From a virus: a stretch of DNA of 45,138 nt. The notes under the pieces are model-generated. The model saw only the letters and a list, made by a program, of their open reading frames with translations, searched no databases and was not told the DNA's origin. The translations under genes and the position numbers were made by a program. The stretch is from positions 1 through 45,138 of IMG/VR virus record IMGVR_UViG_3300010158_000120. One strand, given 5' to 3'. Positions 32,638 to 42,154 of this stretch are shown one piece after another. Numbering within the stretch: position 1 is the stretch's first letter; each line of letters begins with the position of its first letter.

Positions 32638-33740
32638 TATCTAATTATTTTAAATATAGAACCGTTGTCGATGTCTATAGATTCTCCTGTTGATAAAACT
32701 ACTTTGATTAAAAGCTTGTAATATCTTTCAGGCTCCAATCCACTCATATAAACCGTAAAGAAACTGCTTGTTGCATCGCAGCTTATTTTAGTATAAGTAG
32801 TGTCGAAATCAATTACTAGGTCTTCTGACTTAACGTCTTGAATTGCCCAATAAGAGGTTTGAGGTAATGCTTTATTTACTGTATAAATAGAAGAGGTTAC
32901 AAATTGTCTCGCTGGATATTTGTCCCTTGAATTAACTCTAAACTTGTATTTTCCTGTATCGGCTTTAAATATACCGGCATTATTTTGAATTGATACAACA
33001 AAATCGCTGGTATTTAAAACGCTTAAACTTCCTGTAACGTAAGAGCTATCGTCCCATCTCATCTCTAATGTAGGAGGATATATAGTATGTGTATCTACTG
33101 AGAAGAAGTTTAAAGCTATAAAACTTGAAGAACTATTTTCTACGGCTTGAGGATGCTTAACAATAAATCCATTATTAATAGATCCACTAAACCATCTGTT
33201 AACAATAGAGGTAACATCAGCATTAATGTCTTTGCTGTCCTTGTATCCGAAAGATTGAGTAGCAAAAGAACCAGTCCAATTTCCACCTCCAGGAGTTAGG
33301 AAATAACTTGCGTTAGACCATTGATTAGATCCGCTAACATAAGACAAAGGATTATACCAAGAAGCTCCATTAATTGTAATAGGATAATCCGTAAATTTAC
33401 CAGTACCCATATTCCAAGAAGAAGACACTTGAGCAATTTGAATGCTATAAGTGGTTGCTAAATTTTCTGCATTGGCCAAATAAAGTTTTAATCCAGCCTG
33501 CCAAGATCCAGTAGCAAAAGATTTTATTGTAGCAATGTCGTTAGCGCTAAATTGAATCAGAGCTCTTCTTAAATCGTCGTTGTATATAGTTTGAGTTGGA
33601 TCTTCTCCTATTGTGTATTGTATAGTTTCTACATTATTTTTAGCAGAGACCTCCAAAATTTCGTCCAATCCTGTATTCTGATTGGCAAATCTAGAGTATA
33701 ACGTAGCATCTGCAGATGGAAAAATTTTATATACTGACAT
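32637..33740 (-). CDS. DNRLRE/CBM-like virion structural protein, 367 aa
   Basis: The N-terminal ~225 residues resemble the DNRLRE carbohydrate-binding-like beta-sandwich: a start with FPSADATLYSRF then NTGLDEILEVS (about 7-33), RALIQFSANDI (about 59-69), later SSWNMGTGKFTDYP and VTSIVNRWFSG. This domain is frequent in secreted and phage surface proteins. The C-terminal part is another beta-rich region. It sits between the gp6-like wedge protein and the giant tail protein, so a baseplate-periphery or fibre role fits. Sugar binding is possible but unproven. Confidence 0.65.
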   Translation of the reverse strand: MSVYKIFPSADATLYSRFANQNTGLDEILEVSAKNNVETIQYTIGEDPTQTIYNDDLRRALIQFSANDIATIKSFATGSWQAGLKLYLANAENLATTYSIQIAQVSSSWNMGTGKFTDYPITINGASWYNPLSYVSGSNQWSNASYFLTPGGGNWTGSFATQSFGYKDSKDINADVTSIVNRWFSGSINNGFIVKHPQAVENSSSSFIALNFFSVDTHTIYPPTLEMRWDDSSYVTGSLSVLNTSDFVVSIQNNAGIFKADTGKYKFRVNSRDKYPARQFVTSSIYTVNKALPQTSYWAIQDVKSEDLVIDFDTTYTKISCDATSSFFTVYMSGLEPERYYKLLIKVVLSTGESIDIDNGSIFKIIR

Positions 33741-33751
33741 TGTTGTTTGGT

Positions 33752-35608
33752 TTAGAATGATACTACTCTGCCTCTTATATCTTGTTGAGGATATTTCGCC
33801 TCGAATATAGAAGGATCTAAAGAAGGATAGATTACGTTGTTTAAGGTTGCCGATTTAATATCGTACGAGTACTCTGAATAACCATTTGCTACTCCGTACT
33901 TATTGGATATTAAAACGCTTTTAACTGTTTGAACTCCATCAACTTGATCCAACATAGAATATACGTTAGATAAAATTATTGGTTGATTAATTTGCCAGTT
34001 ATCAGTGTTAAAATAATCTTGTAAAGTCATTAAGCATCTTGCTATAACGTCTTCGCTAGTGTAATTAGGTCTTACTATGATATCAAAGTCGCATCCAATA
34101 TTAATGATATAGGCAGTCTTAATATGAATAGCATCGGTTAACATTCTATAATCAGAAATATAATTCTGTAAGTTTGTCATTAAAGCTGTAGAAGGTTCTG
34201 CCAATTGACCTGCAGTATTTAGTCCTAGTACGTACATACTAACTAATACTTGATCTTTTTGGCTAGGATCTGCGCTTAAATAATTTGTAAAAGTTGCATC
34301 GTCTTTAGTAACATACACCTTAGCGATCTTACCAAATTTAGAAGGCATACTTAAACATCTTGCCAAGTAATCCTCTTGTGTAACTGCTCTTAATTGACTT
34401 GAGAACTCTGCTTGGATATTTAATTTTAATTCGTCATTAGTGTCTCCATCTCCACCACCTGAAGCAGGATTAACGTTACTAACTGCAATGGTATTTTCAA
34501 AAGAAGGATCCGTTGTACTAACTGTCTTACTAACAATATAAGTTAATTGATTAGATAAAACGTTAGAAGCCGCTCCTCCACCAGTTATGTAAGTAATTTT
34601 TAAAGTAGTATTTTGAGGAGCCAATCCGTAGGTTTGTGTTGTAACAAAATTAGTAGGATCGAAAGCAGTATTCAATAGAGTTAAACCGCTAGTTAAGCCA
34701 ACGCCAACCGTATTTGGATTTGGAATTACGCTAGTATCTGAAACTTGATTGATGCCCGCTCCAAATTCTAAATTTAAAGATCCATCAGTTTGAACTCTTG
34801 TCGTAAATCTTCTTGGAACATTTAGCTTCTGAATCATGTAAGGCACTTGATTGCCTGTTTGATAAAAATCAGGATAGTTTGCAGCTGTATTTTCTACTGG
34901 ATTAAGAATGTAATCTTGGGCCAAATAAGGAACTTCGTACCATAAATTACCGTTTGAATCTTCTACTTTTAAAATAGTAATGATATTAGAATCTTGTAAA
35001 TTTACGGTTACAAATCTTTGAGCAGAGCCAAAAGTAAAATTTTGAGTTTTAACTTGACCTGATATTGCTTGTGTTGATTTCTTTAATAGGAAGCTTGTTG
35101 GAACTCCGTAAGAATCCACTGTATAAGTAGTTATTGTTGTAGGATCTAAAGAAGAAGACATTGTAAAATCTACTTTATTAGGAACGTAGAAGAATATAGA
35201 ATTATTCACATTCGATCTAACTTGCATTCCAGCACTTATTGTAGAAGCATATACAAAATCAGGAACGATATCTCCAGATAAGTTAATAGAAGGAATTTGT
35301 TGGTATACATCTAAATCAACTATTGCAGCAGAAGTAGTTTTTGGTCTGTATCCCAACATGTAGGCCAAAGAGTATAGGTTGCCTTTTTGTTTTGCATATT
35401 GTAAGAAGGTCTCTTGTAATTGATTGTCTAAATAGAAAGATAGTACATCTCCTACGTAAGAAGCCATTTCAATAAACATAGAACCAGGAGAAGCCTGACT
35501 AAAGTCATTGTACACAGTTGGATAGTAAGATTTTGCATACTCTATCAAGTCCGATTTGAAGGAACTAAAATCTTTGTTTAAATATTTTACATCAGTACTG
35601 TTTGGCAT
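33752..35608 (-). CDS. Baseplate wedge protein, T4 gp6-like, 618 aa
   Basis: The N-terminal 95 residues (NKDFSSFKSDLIEYAKSYYP, then SPGSMFIEMASYVGDVLSFYLDNQLQE, and LAYMLGYRP) are characteristic of gp6-type baseplate wedge proteins of T4-like and related phages, part of the baseplate-J group. The middle is strand-rich. The C-terminal half contains the conserved ELKLNIQAEF then AVTQEDYLARCLSMPSKFGKI. It forms the inner wedge iris with the gp25-like protein encoded three bases upstream, the same pairing as in many myophages. Length is close to that of T4 gp6 (about 660). Confidence 0.85.
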   Translation of the reverse strand: MPNSTDVKYLNKDFSSFKSDLIEYAKSYYPTVYNDFSQASPGSMFIEMASYVGDVLSFYLDNQLQETFLQYAKQKGNLYSLAYMLGYRPKTTSAAIVDLDVYQQIPSINLSGDIVPDFVYASTISAGMQVRSNVNNSIFFYVPNKVDFTMSSSLDPTTITTYTVDSYGVPTSFLLKKSTQAISGQVKTQNFTFGSAQRFVTVNLQDSNIITILKVEDSNGNLWYEVPYLAQDYILNPVENTAANYPDFYQTGNQVPYMIQKLNVPRRFTTRVQTDGSLNLEFGAGINQVSDTSVIPNPNTVGVGLTSGLTLLNTAFDPTNFVTTQTYGLAPQNTTLKITYITGGGAASNVLSNQLTYIVSKTVSTTDPSFENTIAVSNVNPASGGGDGDTNDELKLNIQAEFSSQLRAVTQEDYLARCLSMPSKFGKIAKVYVTKDDATFTNYLSADPSQKDQVLVSMYVLGLNTAGQLAEPSTALMTNLQNYISDYRMLTDAIHIKTAYIINIGCDFDIIVRPNYTSEDVIARCLMTLQDYFNTDNWQINQPIILSNVYSMLDQVDGVQTVKSVLISNKYGVANGYSEYSYDIKSATLNNVIYPSLDPSIFEAKYPQQDIRGRVVSF

Positions 35609-35610
35609 CT

Positions 35611-36024
35611 TTACATGTTTTGTATTGTCAATAACACATCGTCGTTTTCCCTAGTGTTTTTTATGGTATAACTAAATTTTATGTTTATAGAATTTGTATC
35701 TGGTTGGCCTATAACGTCCAATTTGGTAATATTAATAGCAGTAAAAGCGCTTTCTAATTGAGTCATTAAAGAGGTTTTAATGTCTTCTGCAGTAGAACTC
35801 TCTATCTGTTCGAACACTTTAGATCTTAGACCGGCTCCAAAGGTAGGATTAAATGGTCTTTCTCTAGGATCTGTCAAAAGAAAGTTAATTATATTGTATT
35901 TTAACTGCTCTTTTGTTGTATATACAGATTGAAAAACAGAAGGAGTTTCAAACGGTATTTTTACGCCTATTCCAGTAGAAGGCTTTAAATCAAGGGGCGA
36001 TATGTTCTTAATGTTATATGCCAT
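35611..36024 (-). CDS. Baseplate wedge protein, T4 gp25-like, 137 aa
   Basis: A member of the gp25/GPW (lysozyme-like fold, non-lytic) wedge family. FLLTDPRERPFNPTFGAGL (48-66), followed by RSKVFE, is the signature of the family, and length is typical. gp25 joins the sheath to the wedge in contractile tails. One-base overlap with the preceding gene; the gp6-like partner follows. Its presence is strong evidence for a contractile tail. Confidence 0.9.
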   Translation of the reverse strand: MAYNIKNISPLDLKPSTGIGVKIPFETPSVFQSVYTTKEQLKYNIINFLLTDPRERPFNPTFGAGLRSKVFEQIESSTAEDIKTSLMTQLESAFTAINITKLDVIGQPDTNSINIKFSYTIKNTRENDDVLLTIQNM

Positions 36025-36497
36025 TAGATTTGTCCTTTAGCCAACATTTTATTCATTAACGCTGAAAAGTCAGGCACTTCGTTTATCTGTACCATGCTTG
36101 GATCCGAGCTTGGTCTTGCGGTTGCTAACATTCCGTTAACGTCTCCAACTGCAACTTGCTTTGGTTGGAAAAGCTCCATTGGATCTGCCATTCCCATGCC
36201 TTCCATTAAGTTGTCAGTGCTATAAGAAACAAATTCGTCGTCTCCTTCTGCCATTCCAACAGCGGTCTCGTTTAATAGACTCGCCAAAGGATTGTTTGAC
36301 GTAAAGTTTGGTTTAGGTTTAACAGGTTGTGTGTTTAGAGTCAATGGGACAGCTTTTTTAGCCTGTATTGATTCTTTTATAACCGGCTTTACTAAGTTAG
36401 AGGATGCGATCTCCTTTATAATGGAGGGCATTTCTTGACGGATGGCTTTAACCACCTCTTCTCTTATCAATTTTCTAAGTAAATCTACTTTTGCCAT
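36024..36497 (-). CDS. Small tail-module protein, 157 aa
   Basis: The N-terminus is helical (LLRKLIREEVVKAIRQEMPSI), the middle is Pro/Lys-rich and flexible, and the C-terminus is acidic and short-helical. Similar small proteins with a REEV-type N-terminal helix occur in baseplate clusters of T4-like phages, but I cannot name the family. It follows a late-type box by three bases and starts the gp25-gp6 subunit of the operon. An assembly chaperone or bushing protein is possible. Confidence 0.55.
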   Translation of the reverse strand: MAKVDLLRKLIREEVVKAIRQEMPSIIKEIASSNLVKPVIKESIQAKKAVPLTLNTQPVKPKPNFTSNNPLASLLNETAVGMAEGDDEFVSYSTDNLMEGMGMADPMELFQPKQVAVGDVNGMLATARPSSDPSMVQINEVPDFSALMNKMLAKGQI

Positions 36498-36500
36498 ATC

Positions 36501-36510
36501 TTATAAATAT
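36501..36510 (-). promoter_or_regulatory. Putative late-type box ATATTTATAA
   Basis: Three bases before the ATG at 36497. The short distance would mean a leaderless transcript if this is a -10 box, so it might instead work in translation. Confidence 0.4.
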
Positions 36511-36531
36511 TGGTTTTTTAATATTGCTTTT

Positions 36532-39500
36532 TTAATCAGGTTGTCTTGTTCCTGCTTTTAGTTCGTCTATCTCTTTTTGTAATTTATCTAATTCGGTTTC
36601 TGCTTCTTTTATTTTCTTTCTTCTGTCTACTATAACAGGTACTCCTAATGGACCAAGTAATATTGCGGCGGCAACTTCTTTTTTCCATCCTTGAACCTGT
36701 TCTTTTATTGGACTCATCTTATTTTCTCTAGTTTTAACAGAAGCGTCTATAGCTAATTTCTTTTGGAATTTACTAGTTCTAGAACCACTTGGATCTGATT
36801 CTTTAAGATTTTGAGACAGTTGAGTTTGCGCTCCTGCCATGGCTCTTCTCATTCGTCTTCTTAATCTTCTGCCCCCTTTAATGCTATTAATAAATCCGTT
36901 AAGACCTAGTCCATTAGCGCCTCCACCCTCTTCGGTATCTGAATCTTCGCTTTCTGGATCGTCTAAGCCGTCGTTAAAATCTATAAATTCTACACCGTCT
37001 ATTGATATGTCATCTTCCATTAAAAAGTTCATTGATTCTTCCATAACGGCAATATCTGCGGGTCTAAATCCTGAAAATCCAATGTTAGTTTGACTAGGAT
37101 TATTTATTTTATCCGCGGCTAAAGTGCCTTGTGATTGTAAATTATCCTGTAAAGAAAGATCTAATCCGCTAGCACCAAAATTATCTCCTGAATTTAAAAC
37201 TCCCCCTATTCCTGAATCTATTCCTCCAACTCCTGTTCCTCCCAAGGCTCCTGCTAATCCTCCATTAAGTCCGTTACTTGCTGCGCTTGATCCTTTGCCT
37301 AAATCAGAATAAGCATTTCCGCTATAATTTAAAGGGCTTTGTGCATTAGATAAAGAATTGCTACCAACTCCATTCACTGAAGTTCCATCTGGATTTAAAG
37401 TACCTTTTGCAGAATCATTAAGATTTCCAAGACCAGTAAGAGCTGGATCGTTGCCACCAATTCCATTATTCATTAGATCAGCTTTTTGGCTGTATCCCAA
37501 AGAATTAGCATTTACTAATCCGCTTGATAATAGTTTTGCTTTTACTTCGTTTATTATTATTCTATCGTCAGAAGCATAAGTTGGGTCAGATTGTAATGCC
37601 ATGACGCCTTTAGCATCAATAGCTATACCGAATCTTCTTCTTATGTTTAATTCAGAATTAGTAACTTCTTCTGTAAGAATTTCTATTGTATAAGGACCGA
37701 ATGTATTGTTCTTTGCATTCTTTTTATTAAAGTAATTAGTAAGGAATGCTAACAATTCGTCAGCTCTAAATTGCAATGCGTCTCTAACGTCTTTAAAATC
37801 TTGAATTAGTTTAGGATCTACGTAAGCTCCATTTCCTCTTCCTGAATTAGGATCATTTTCAACACCTACTTTTACTACTCCAAATCCATTTCCATTACCG
37901 TCTAAGTTTAAATTATTCGCGCTAGTAGCTACGTTGTTAGTAGTTTCATTTCCGGTTCCTCTTTTATTTTGCAATCCACTAGCATTTCCTGAATTATTAA
38001 GAACACCTCCACCTTGACCGTTTCCAGTACCAATTCCATTAGCTCCAGAACCTCCACCTCTAGGTAAATTAGTAACATTTCCAGCATTGGCTGTTTGATC
38101 CAATCCATAAGCATTCAGATCTGCTTGTAATACGCTAGGATTTTCTAGTATCTGATTAGTATTGCTATCCGCATTGCACGCTTCTAAGTTATATATTATT
38201 ACAGTTAACTTATTAATTAATTCGTATAATTTTGAAACTAAACTATTTAAGAATCTAATTATAACTCCTAAAAATTCATTTATTTGTTTTAATCTATTTA
38301 AGAACGTTAAGAATCCTAACTCTTTAATAGTTGATTGAACAACATCTGATGAGATATTTGTTATACCCACCGTAGCAAACATTGTAGGAATAGGAAGACC
38401 TAGGAAAAATTTTCTTAGTATCCAGAATATCTTTACTAAAAGTAAGAATAACTTAATTAGCATACTTCCAAAAGAAATAAATCTAAGTATCGGAGATATT
38501 ATGTTTACTATAGTTTGACATAATTTAATAAGTCCATTACATAGAGGAATTAAAAACTTTGGTTCTATTAATTTTGATATTGCTTTAACTGCGTCACCAA
38601 TTGCTCCATCTAAAAATCTATCCGCTAAATTTATGGCGCCTCCAACGCTAGAAAGATTTTGAACACTTATACAAACTGTTCTTATATCGTCTATTGTTTT
38701 AATTGCCTTTTGAACGTCTTCATTTGGAAAATTTCTAATATCTGTGTATCTATTGAATATAGAAAAAGCATTTGTTAAATAGTTATTTATTATATTCAAC
38801 TCAGGAAATGCTGCTAATATTTCCGGATCAGTTAAAGATACGTCCGTGATATTGCTTCTAAAATCTAAAGAATCTCTAGTCTTTTTTTCTTCTTCTGTAA
38901 GATTTTTATTAGGATCTAAAACGTCGTTCTCAATGCTTACTTCTGGAGGCAATGGCTCTTCTACAGACTGTCCCAGTAATTCTTTTAGTACATTGTTTAT
39001 TCTTCTTACTAATTGAAATACTGCATTTTTACTTTTAGAAGATTTAGCGTCTCCGTAAGTTGCATAGTAGTCGTCTATAAATGTTTGAACTTGAAAAGCT
39101 TTGTATTTTATCTGCCACACTCTAAGAGCTAATACGTCTGTAGTTTGTGGAGGTTTTGTTGGATCAAATTTATCTGTTGCTGGAATTTGATTTAATGCAT
39201 ATTGTATTATATTACATAAATCAACTGAAGCAATAAAATCCAATACGCCAAATAAACCCTTGTCCAAAGCGTCTTGAATAGATGCTCCAAATCCCTCTTC
39301 TCCGCTTCCTCCTGCCGCTTGTTTTTCAAAAGTTCCGTAACAGATATCGTCTATCTTAGTTTGTATTCTAGTAATTGTTTTAGCTGCAAGTATAATTCCT
39401 TTTTCTATACCAGGTTCTGCAGTATTTTCATCTATGTTTAATATTGCATTTCCGCCTTTGGATAATGCGTTAGTATTGTCTCTAGAGACTGCTAATTGGC

Positions 39501-39618
39501 CAATTTTTTTCTGATTTTCAGCAGTAAGACGGCCATAGGCACTCGCAGGTTCAATATTAGTAACCGCTTTTGTGGCAGGAAATGTCTGTGGAGCTGATGG
39601 AAGTGTTGGCGACGGCAT
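36532..39618 (-). CDS. Large tail protein with hydrophobic segment, hub or tape-measure candidate, 1028 aa
   Basis: The first ~480 residues are helical and include a strongly hydrophobic stretch around 355-425 (containing SMLIKLFLLLVKIFWIL and IPTMFATVGI). The middle has Gly/Asn/Ser-rich flexible tracts (such as GGGSGANGIGTGNGQGGG and a later GLAGALGGTGVGG), separated by a globular part at about 610-690. The C-terminus is basic and coiled-coil (KEAETELDKLQKEIDELK). Helices plus membrane-like segments are typical of tape-measure proteins, and the place between spike-like proteins and gp25 resembles T4, where the hub/tape genes lie near gene 25. The assignment is tentative. Confidence 0.5.
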   Translation of the reverse strand: MPSPTLPSAPQTFPATKAVTNIEPASAYGRLTAENQKKIGQLAVSRDNTNALSKGGNAILNIDENTAEPGIEKGIILAAKTITRIQTKIDDICYGTFEKQAAGGSGEEGFGASIQDALDKGLFGVLDFIASVDLCNIIQYALNQIPATDKFDPTKPPQTTDVLALRVWQIKYKAFQVQTFIDDYYATYGDAKSSKSKNAVFQLVRRINNVLKELLGQSVEEPLPPEVSIENDVLDPNKNLTEEEKKTRDSLDFRSNITDVSLTDPEILAAFPELNIINNYLTNAFSIFNRYTDIRNFPNEDVQKAIKTIDDIRTVCISVQNLSSVGGAINLADRFLDGAIGDAVKAISKLIEPKFLIPLCNGLIKLCQTIVNIISPILRFISFGSMLIKLFLLLVKIFWILRKFFLGLPIPTMFATVGITNISSDVVQSTIKELGFLTFLNRLKQINEFLGVIIRFLNSLVSKLYELINKLTVIIYNLEACNADSNTNQILENPSVLQADLNAYGLDQTANAGNVTNLPRGGGSGANGIGTGNGQGGGVLNNSGNASGLQNKRGTGNETTNNVATSANNLNLDGNGNGFGVVKVGVENDPNSGRGNGAYVDPKLIQDFKDVRDALQFRADELLAFLTNYFNKKNAKNNTFGPYTIEILTEEVTNSELNIRRRFGIAIDAKGVMALQSDPTYASDDRIIINEVKAKLLSSGLVNANSLGYSQKADLMNNGIGGNDPALTGLGNLNDSAKGTLNPDGTSVNGVGSNSLSNAQSPLNYSGNAYSDLGKGSSAASNGLNGGLAGALGGTGVGGIDSGIGGVLNSGDNFGASGLDLSLQDNLQSQGTLAADKINNPSQTNIGFSGFRPADIAVMEESMNFLMEDDISIDGVEFIDFNDGLDDPESEDSDTEEGGGANGLGLNGFINSIKGGRRLRRRMRRAMAGAQTQLSQNLKESDPSGSRTSKFQKKLAIDASVKTRENKMSPIKEQVQGWKKEVAAAILLGPLGVPVIVDRRKKIKEAETELDKLQKEIDELKAGTRQPD

Positions 39619-40079
39619 TACTTGGTGAATGTAGTTTTTGAAAGATTGAATGCATTATTAGGATCGCCTTGATTTGTAACTTCGTTGTTAACAGCTGTCG
39701 CAGATTTTTCTAGTAAGTCTCCTACAGACGACAACGCCTGCATAGATGCTGGTAAGTTACTATGAGAAACACGACCTAATTGTTTTCCAACTTCCATAAG
39801 AGCTTCAGAAAGTCTTGTTAGTATTTGATTTGTTTTGTATCCTAGCATAACTGGTTCTAATCCGCTAGTAGAACCTGGCATATTAGGATGACCTAATATA
39901 ATTCTTGGAGAATCTATTGAAACTGCTCCAAATGCGTCCAAATGAATTTCACCAATGGAAGACAGTCCTATATTTTGTTTTCCAAATATAAACACTGCGT
40001 CTTCTTTAGAATGAATTACCACTCTACCACTTGTGATTATAATTTGATTACCTTTATATGGAAATTTAGGTGTATACAT
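39618..40079 (-). CDS. Spike-like baseplate protein, 153 aa
   Basis: Residues about 13-70 form short regular strands (IIITSGRVVIHSKEDAVFI, then IGEIHLDAFGAVSID and PRIILG), the pattern of the beta-helical or beta-prism tip of gp5/gpV-type puncturing spikes. The second half is helical. It overlaps both neighbours by one base (TAATG) and follows the hub/spike-like protein at 40079, suggesting the two form one central spike. The identification is by pattern only. Confidence 0.55.
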   Translation of the reverse strand: MYTPKFPYKGNQIIITSGRVVIHSKEDAVFIFGKQNIGLSSIGEIHLDAFGAVSIDSPRIILGHPNMPGSTSGLEPVMLGYKTNQILTRLSEALMEVGKQLGRVSHSNLPASMQALSSVGDLLEKSATAVNNEVTNQGDPNNAFNLSKTTFTK

Positions 40080-41023
40080 TATGCCCAGTTATTTGCGTCT
40101 TGAGTTGCTGCTGATACTGCATCGTTAGTAGTAGGCATCAATTCTATTTCTAATATATTTTGATTTTGAGGATCTATTCCTCTACCATAAGAAGCAAACG
40201 GAAAGTTAGATATGTCTTCCAAAACCACTTCTTGACCAGCTGTTAAATAGATAGAAGATTTGTCAGAGTTAATATCTTCAACTGTAGTAGAAAAAGAATC
40301 CGCATCGAATGGAATGCCTTGTCCGTTTCTTATTATTGTTATTGGATCTCCTGAATTACCTACGTCTGACCAATGGTTTAAACTTCTCATACCTTTTACG
40401 GTGCTTCCAAATCTTATTGATTGTCCAAATCTAGATTCTAATATAATATCGCCTTCGAATGGTCTTAAGGTTCTGATATCGTCCCTTTCAATAAAAGTAT
40501 TTCCCAATGGAAGTCTTAAATTTTTAGATTGAGTCTTACCATTAAATCCTGGTTTTGAAGAATACTTAGAAACATACTTAGCATATTCTTCCAAGTTTGG
40601 AAAAGCATTGTGATTAGCTGCATTCCACAAAGCATAAGGAGGAAAATAAAACATTGACTTAGAATTAAAGTCGTCGTTTAATCCAGTAGAAGGTCCACTT
40701 AAAATTAATACAATTTCTCCAGCTAATGGATATTGTTTTATAAAGCTAAATATTGGGAAAGCCGGTTCAGATACTGCTTTTAATTTAGACTGCGATAGAT
40801 TAGAATACATTATTTCGTATCTTATCTTACCCACATCTTTCCAACTAGTGAAGTCTGTATCAGGAATTAAAGTCTCTTTAACATTTGGTAAACCATCAGG
40901 TCCTTCGGTTACTTGCAAAGATCTAATATAAGGGCCTAAAACTATAGATTTAACCCTTGCTACTAAGAAGTATTGACCGAACTTGCCGCTCTTGTCGGCT
41001 TTAAATTGTTGCCCCCAAGCCAT
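40079..41023 (-). CDS. Baseplate hub/spike-type structural protein, 314 aa
   Basis: Contains FEGDIILESRFGQSIRFGSTVKG (in two parts, around 188-210), preceded by LPLGNTFIERDDIRTLRP and followed by GDPITIIRNGQ, a pattern found in baseplate or hub structural proteins of many T4-like environmental phages and perhaps an OB-fold domain like that of gp5. The N-terminal region is strand-rich (VARVKSIVLGPYIRS). Position directly before the spike-like protein supports a central baseplate role. No lysozyme motif is visible. Confidence 0.65.
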   Translation of the reverse strand: MAWGQQFKADKSGKFGQYFLVARVKSIVLGPYIRSLQVTEGPDGLPNVKETLIPDTDFTSWKDVGKIRYEIMYSNLSQSKLKAVSEPAFPIFSFIKQYPLAGEIVLILSGPSTGLNDDFNSKSMFYFPPYALWNAANHNAFPNLEEYAKYVSKYSSKPGFNGKTQSKNLRLPLGNTFIERDDIRTLRPFEGDIILESRFGQSIRFGSTVKGMRSLNHWSDVGNSGDPITIIRNGQGIPFDADSFSTTVEDINSDKSSIYLTAGQEVVLEDISNFPFASYGRGIDPQNQNILEIELMPTTNDAVSAATQDANNWA

Positions 41024-41373
41024 TATGCTTTAGCTATTTGTTTTTGAGATATTGAAGTAACGTCGCTCATTAACTGTTCGATGTCTTTCTCTGTTAAAAG
41101 ACCTCCGTCTTCAACGGACTTGTCCTTGGCTTCTGCAGATTTTTGGAATGCACTAAGAATTTTCATTAAAACGTCGTCGTTCTTAAGACTAGAATCCAAT
41201 AAACCCTTGATCATAGGCACCAAAACGATAGCATCACCGATCCCTTCAATCATATCTGCCAAACGTAATATCTCTGATTTTATCGTTGAGTCCTGAGACT
41301 TGTGCTTGTTGTATACCTCTTCCACCAATTGCGCCAAAGTCTTGCCAGGGAAGATTTCTTTTTCAAGTTCCAT
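41023..41373 (-). CDS. Small helical protein, 116 aa
   Basis: Helical throughout, acidic and without membrane segments. I choose ATG 41373 (MELEKEIFPGKT): the frame also extends to a TTG at 41403, but that would overlap the sigma gene and include the ATATTTATTT box. Its stop overlaps the hub/spike gene by one base. It begins the tail-structural part of the late block directly after the late sigma factor, so an assembly factor is plausible. Family unknown. Confidence 0.6.
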   Translation of the reverse strand: MELEKEIFPGKTLAQLVEEVYNKHKSQDSTIKSEILRLADMIEGIGDAIVLVPMIKGLLDSSLKNDDVLMKILSAFQKSAEAKDKSVEDGGLLTEKDIEQLMSDVTSISQKQIAKA

Positions 41374-41383
41374 ACTAATTTTT

Positions 41384-41393
41384 AAATAAATAT
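41384..41393 (-). promoter_or_regulatory. Putative late-type box ATATTTATTT
   Basis: Ten bases before ATG 41373 and touching the last base of the sigma-factor stop codon. It is the first of the late-type boxes met by transcription of the tail module. Confidence 0.45.
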
Positions 41394-42151
41394 CACTGGT
41401 CAACGTTTTCTATGTGATGATCCAGGACCTCTTTGTATGCCACCTTTAGCTTCTTGATCACCTTAGTAATTGTATTGGACTGACAGTCCGTGATCTCTTT
41501 TATGTATATGAATAGAGCTTTCTTATTGAATATATCTATGTTTTCTCTCTTTTTGAATACCTCTAGTATGGCATCTGCTACCTTCATTTCGCTCTCCTTC
41601 TCAAACATGGCGGCCAAATTAGTGTCTACAACATTTATGAATTGATTGATAACAGAGTTCCTATTTACATCCTCTGTCTCAGTTCCTATGACCAAACTTT
41701 CGTGTGTTTTCTCAGAATTATCTACCTCAGAAACTTGCATTTTAGAAACCATCTTCTTGTAGTTCTTCTGATTGTAGATAATCAAATATCTTTTTGCAAT
41801 CGTACCAAAATAAGAGTAGGCTTTACCTTTTGACTGATCGTAAAGGTGCAACTTCTGTAATAAGAAAGAGATAACTTCGTACTTAAGATCTTCAATATTA
41901 TCTACCTCTGTGTAATAAAACTTAAATGTATGGATAATATTCTCTGCTAACTTATAGAAAGCATAGTGAATTTCTTTATTATATATCTGATTTGCTACCG
42001 CTTGATTGGGAGCCATACGATATCGTAGAATGGCCTCTTCAGTTTCAGAAGTAAAGTAGACATTCTTAGTTTTTGGTTTTCTTATTCTTGGAGTACCTTT
42101 TATGGTAAGACCCATATCCGGTTCAGGTTCGACCATTAATTCTTCTGGCAT
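41393..42151 (-). CDS. Late-transcription sigma factor, T4 gp55-like, 252 aa
   Basis: Residues about 60-140 match sigma region 2 in the reduced form seen in phage late sigma factors: a helix with YNKEIHYAFYKLAENII, an acidic strand/helix (VDNIEDLKYEVISFLLQKL), then the basic melting/recognition part YDQSKGKAYSYFGTIAKRYL. The N-terminal ~45 residues are extended, and a helical C-terminus (about 205-250) could be a region-4-like part. T4 gp55 directs host RNA polymerase to late promoters together with the sliding clamp. Here it lies immediately upstream of the tail genes. The recurrent ATATTTATWA box is a natural candidate target. Confidence 0.75.
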   Translation of the reverse strand: MPEELMVEPEPDMGLTIKGTPRIRKPKTKNVYFTSETEEAILRYRMAPNQAVANQIYNKEIHYAFYKLAENIIHTFKFYYTEVDNIEDLKYEVISFLLQKLHLYDQSKGKAYSYFGTIAKRYLIIYNQKNYKKMVSKMQVSEVDNSEKTHESLVIGTETEDVNRNSVINQFINVVDTNLAAMFEKESEMKVADAILEVFKKRENIDIFNKKALFIYIKEITDCQSNTITKVIKKLKVAYKEVLDHHIENVDQ

Positions 42152-42154
42152 AAT

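Noticed and set aside
41374-41403. TTG start for the small gene after the sigma factor
   Set aside because: It would overlap the sigma gene and read through the ATATTTATTT box; ATG 41373 is better placed.
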